Origin: Candidatus Zixiibacteriota bacterium
GTDB taxonomy: Bacteria; Zixibacteria; MSB-5A5; GN15; JAAZOE01
DNA: 33,182 nucleotides
Direction of reading: 5' to 3'
Assembly (NCBI GenBank): GCA_030668485.1
Contig: DAOUTW010000049.1
Span: forward strand, 1 to 33,182
Position 1 is the first letter of the stretch; each line of letters starts with the position of its first letter. The notes beneath the pieces were generated by a model. That model was not told where the DNA came from. It made no database searches and worked only from the letters and a program-made list of their open reading frames with translations. A program made the translations under genes and the position numbers. Shown one piece after another: positions 31,772-33,182 of the stretch.

Positions 31772-32162
31772 TGAAGGAGTGCGGCACCCGACTTGTACAA
31801 AACATCTCATAATAGGGTGGAAATTATAGATTTACATTGATTCTGTGGTGATTATGTAGTAATTTGTCGGTGTCCTTGGGGAAAGGCACCGCGTATATCA
31901 ACAATGGACAAATTAAATTAGACGAAATCGAACGCTTGGAGGCAGTTTGATTCGGAGATATTGATGTGGGGTACAAACCCACGACATAGAAAGCAGGAAC
32001 CCACCCGCCGTCAGCAGGCTGACGGGCGGATGGGCCACCAGCCTTGACATTCATAATATTATATTACTCTCTTAGGCTGAACTAAGCCCATTTGATGTTC
32101 CCGACAACTTATGAGATTAAATCTGGGCATGACCTTTACTCTTAATCTTCACAGGAGGAGAT
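31772..32162. other. Intergenic region before the beta-barrel gene
   Basis: About 390 bp without a convincing gene. It contains GTGGG-gtacaaa-CCCAC (31966-31982), which echoes the R1 hairpin, and a GCCGTCAGCAGGCTGACGGGC palindrome-like stretch near 32010. A 76-codon minus-strand frame overlaps these repeats and is probably spurious. Confidence 0.5.
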
Positions 32163-32729
32163 ATGAAAAAAGTATTAATGTGCCTGATGGCATTCTGTTT
32201 GTTCTCAGGGGTTGTGATCGCCGCGGATTCGCCAATCGATAAAGGAAGCATTTTTCTCAAAGGCGGCTTCAACTTTGCAAGTACAAGCGGCGACATAGTG
32301 GGTAATGAATCTCTTACTCAAATCACCTTACAACCTGCTATAGGGGTCTTTGTTTCTCCCGGTTTCGTTATAGGTGGGGAATTGCTCTTTCAAAATACAT
32401 CCTGGGGCGGCAGCAGCCAGACGATGGTCGGGATCGGCCCATTTGCGGGATATTTTTTTGATTCCAATCCGGAACAGACGACCATAAAAGGTAAGGCATA
32501 CCCATATATCATGGGGCAATTCGTTTACACAAATCAAAGTTTCGAAGGGGATGACGACATAGGTATTACCGCTTTCGGCGCTAAAGTTGGTATGGCCTTT
32601 ATGGCATCAGAGGCGGTCAGTCTGGATTCGGGAGTCGGAATTACATCGCAGAGTGCCAGTTACGATGGTCAATCCGCGTCCGGCATAGTACTGAGTATTG
32701 GCGTCGGGATTACGGCATTTATCTGGTAG
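32163..32729 (+). CDS. Small outer-membrane beta-barrel protein
   Basis: The 188-residue protein has a clear signal peptide (1-20, ending VVIAA), followed by alternating glycine- and aromatic-rich amphipathic strands (GSIFLKGGFNF, FVIGGELLFQN, VGIGPFAGYFF, YPYIMGQFVYT, FGAKVGMAFM, LSIGVGITAFIW). It ends in an aromatic residue, the usual barrel-assembly signal. About eight strands fit an OmpX/OmpA-like small barrel. AGGAGGAG directly precedes the ATG. The function is not evident. It lies between the inverted copies of the 18-bp repeat. Confidence 0.75.
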   Translation: MKKVLMCLMAFCLFSGVVIAADSPIDKGSIFLKGGFNFASTSGDIVGNESLTQITLQPAIGVFVSPGFVIGGELLFQNTSWGGSSQTMVGIGPFAGYFFDSNPEQTTIKGKAYPYIMGQFVYTNQSFEGDDDIGITAFGAKVGMAFMASEAVSLDSGVGITSQSASYDGQSASGIVLSIGVGITAFIW

Positions 32730-32766
32730 ATCGTCAGGCAATAAATACTTTGCCCCGTAGGTTGTT

Positions 32767-32832
32767 TTGTGCCCGGCAGATGTCCACATCTGCCGGGCAA
32801 TCGGGCACATGCGGACATGTGCCATGCACAAA
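32767..32832. repeat. Palindromic repeat R3, second copy: double hairpin
   Basis: A perfect 13-bp stem TGCCCGGCAGATG (32770-32782) with a 4-nt loop is followed by GGCACATG-cgga-CATGTGCC (32804-32823). The double-hairpin layout resembles REP/BIME elements. It shares 28 exact bases with the copy at 31651-31678. Confidence 0.85.
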
Positions 32833-32947
32833 ACAGTTTTCTAACAAAAATGTTAGAAACTGTACATCTTCAGATGATTTGGACAAATTGATATTAAAAG
32901 TTAAGACATAGTTCTTGCTCGGGCAATAGCAATTCTCCCACAGCAAG

Positions 32948-32965
32948 GGGCTTGTTGAAAAAGTC
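32948..32965. repeat. Right arm of the 18-bp inverted repeat
   Basis: GGGCTTGTTGAAAAAGTC is the exact reverse complement of 31754-31771. It lies about 90 bp left of the IS30-like element's end. Confidence 0.8.
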
Positions 32966-33003
32966 GAAAATATCACCCCCCAACTCGTGCGGCTACGCGC
33001 GAT

Positions 33004-33031
33004 GTCATTCTCGCGCAGGCGGGAATCCAGT
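33004..33031. repeat. Interspersed GTCATTC-CGGGAATCCAG-type repeat
   Basis: GTCATTCTCGCGCAGGCGGG followed by AATCCAGT has the common intergenic repeat form GTCATTCCCGCGNNNGCGGGAATCCAG. It lies directly before the IS30-like element, which may have inserted in or near it. Confidence 0.6.
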
Positions 33032-33057
33032 CTTGGCAACGATTTACTGGATGCGCT

Positions 33058-33182
33058 AAATTCACAAACGAAGTGCAACACCTGTATAAGGTGTTGTTAT
33101 GGGAGAAAAATATAATCACCTCACGATTGAAGAACGATGTGAAATTGCCCGATTACGTACCGCGGGAAAATCGTTCAGGGAA
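33058..33182 (+). mobile_element. IS30-family insertion sequence, left end (runs off the right edge)
   Basis: The element's transposase gene starts at 33099. Upstream, AAATTCACAAACGAAGTGCAACACC (33058-33082 region) resembles the outer end of IS30-type elements, whose inverted repeats often end in TGTTGCACTTC; the exact boundary cannot be set because the other end is outside the window. Confidence 0.65.
33099..33182 (+). CDS. IS30-family transposase, N-terminal part
   Basis: The 28 visible codons read MGEKYNHLTIEERCEIARLR followed by TAGKSFRE. The pattern YxHLTxEERxxIxxLRxxGxSxRE is the N-terminal helix-turn-helix of IS30-family transposases. AAGG lies just upstream of the ATG. The DDE catalytic core is beyond the window edge. 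Confidence 0.85.
   Translation, partial: MGEKYNHLTIEERCEIARLRTAGKSFRE

Noticed and set aside
31824-32054. 76-codon minus-strand frame
   Set aside because: It is built from repeat sequence, with no start site or domain.
32734-33081. 115-codon minus-strand frame crossing repeats near the IS30-like element
   Set aside because: It covers R3, the 18-bp inverted repeat and another interspersed repeat; its translation is repeat-derived.

Overview
The window looks like a chromosomal segment of an uncultivated bacterium of the FCB (Fibrobacteres-Chlorobi-Bacteroidetes) superphylum, possibly a candidate phylum such as Zixibacteria. That placement is inference. It rests on a secreted protein with a FlgD-like/type-IX-like C-terminal domain (NHPNPFNP type), two proteins with IPTL-CTERM sorting tails, and the housekeeping gene order. 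No 16S rRNA is present to confirm it.

Left part (1-12.0 kb), almost all on the minus strand: the start of tuf, tRNA-Thr(GGT), a gap of about 1.7 kb holding mobile-element debris and a PD-(D/E)XK nuclease-like gene, tRNA-Gly(TCC), two envelope proteins, and the run xseA-xseB-ispA-dxs-nadK, with uvrC and a SIMPL-domain gene upstream. dxs and ispA start and extend isoprenoid synthesis; uppS at 22 kb uses the same precursors for the cell-wall lipid carrier.

Middle accessory part (12.1-19.4 kb): a lipoprotein nucleosidase of the MTA/SAH nucleosidase family is followed on the same strand by two detached copies of its own 3' end (about 15.06-15.19 kb and 18.04-18.14 kb). The three copies separate two cargo modules on the opposite strand. 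One is an Lnt-N-terminal-like membrane protein plus an IPTL-CTERM protein; the other is a subtilisin-like protease. Next comes a protein pairing a possible winged-helix region with a nucleoside-deoxyribosyltransferase/TIR-like domain, a possible defence effector. This is the most unusual architecture in the window.

Housekeeping core (19.4-26.9 kb): uppS-cdsA-ubiA-like-nlpC on the minus strand, a convergent CBS-domain gene, and the translation operon rplM-rpsI-rpsB-tsf-pyrH-frr, with a strong promoter at one end and a strong terminator at the other.

Right part (27.2-33.2 kb), plus strand: a glycosyltransferase-like gene, an LTA-synthase/phosphoglycerol-transferase-like membrane enzyme, a second IPTL-CTERM protein, a small outer-membrane beta-barrel protein, and the start of an IS30-family transposase. 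The intergenic DNA here is packed with short palindromic and direct repeats, several present twice in the window, which marks it as a plastic, repeat-rich zone.
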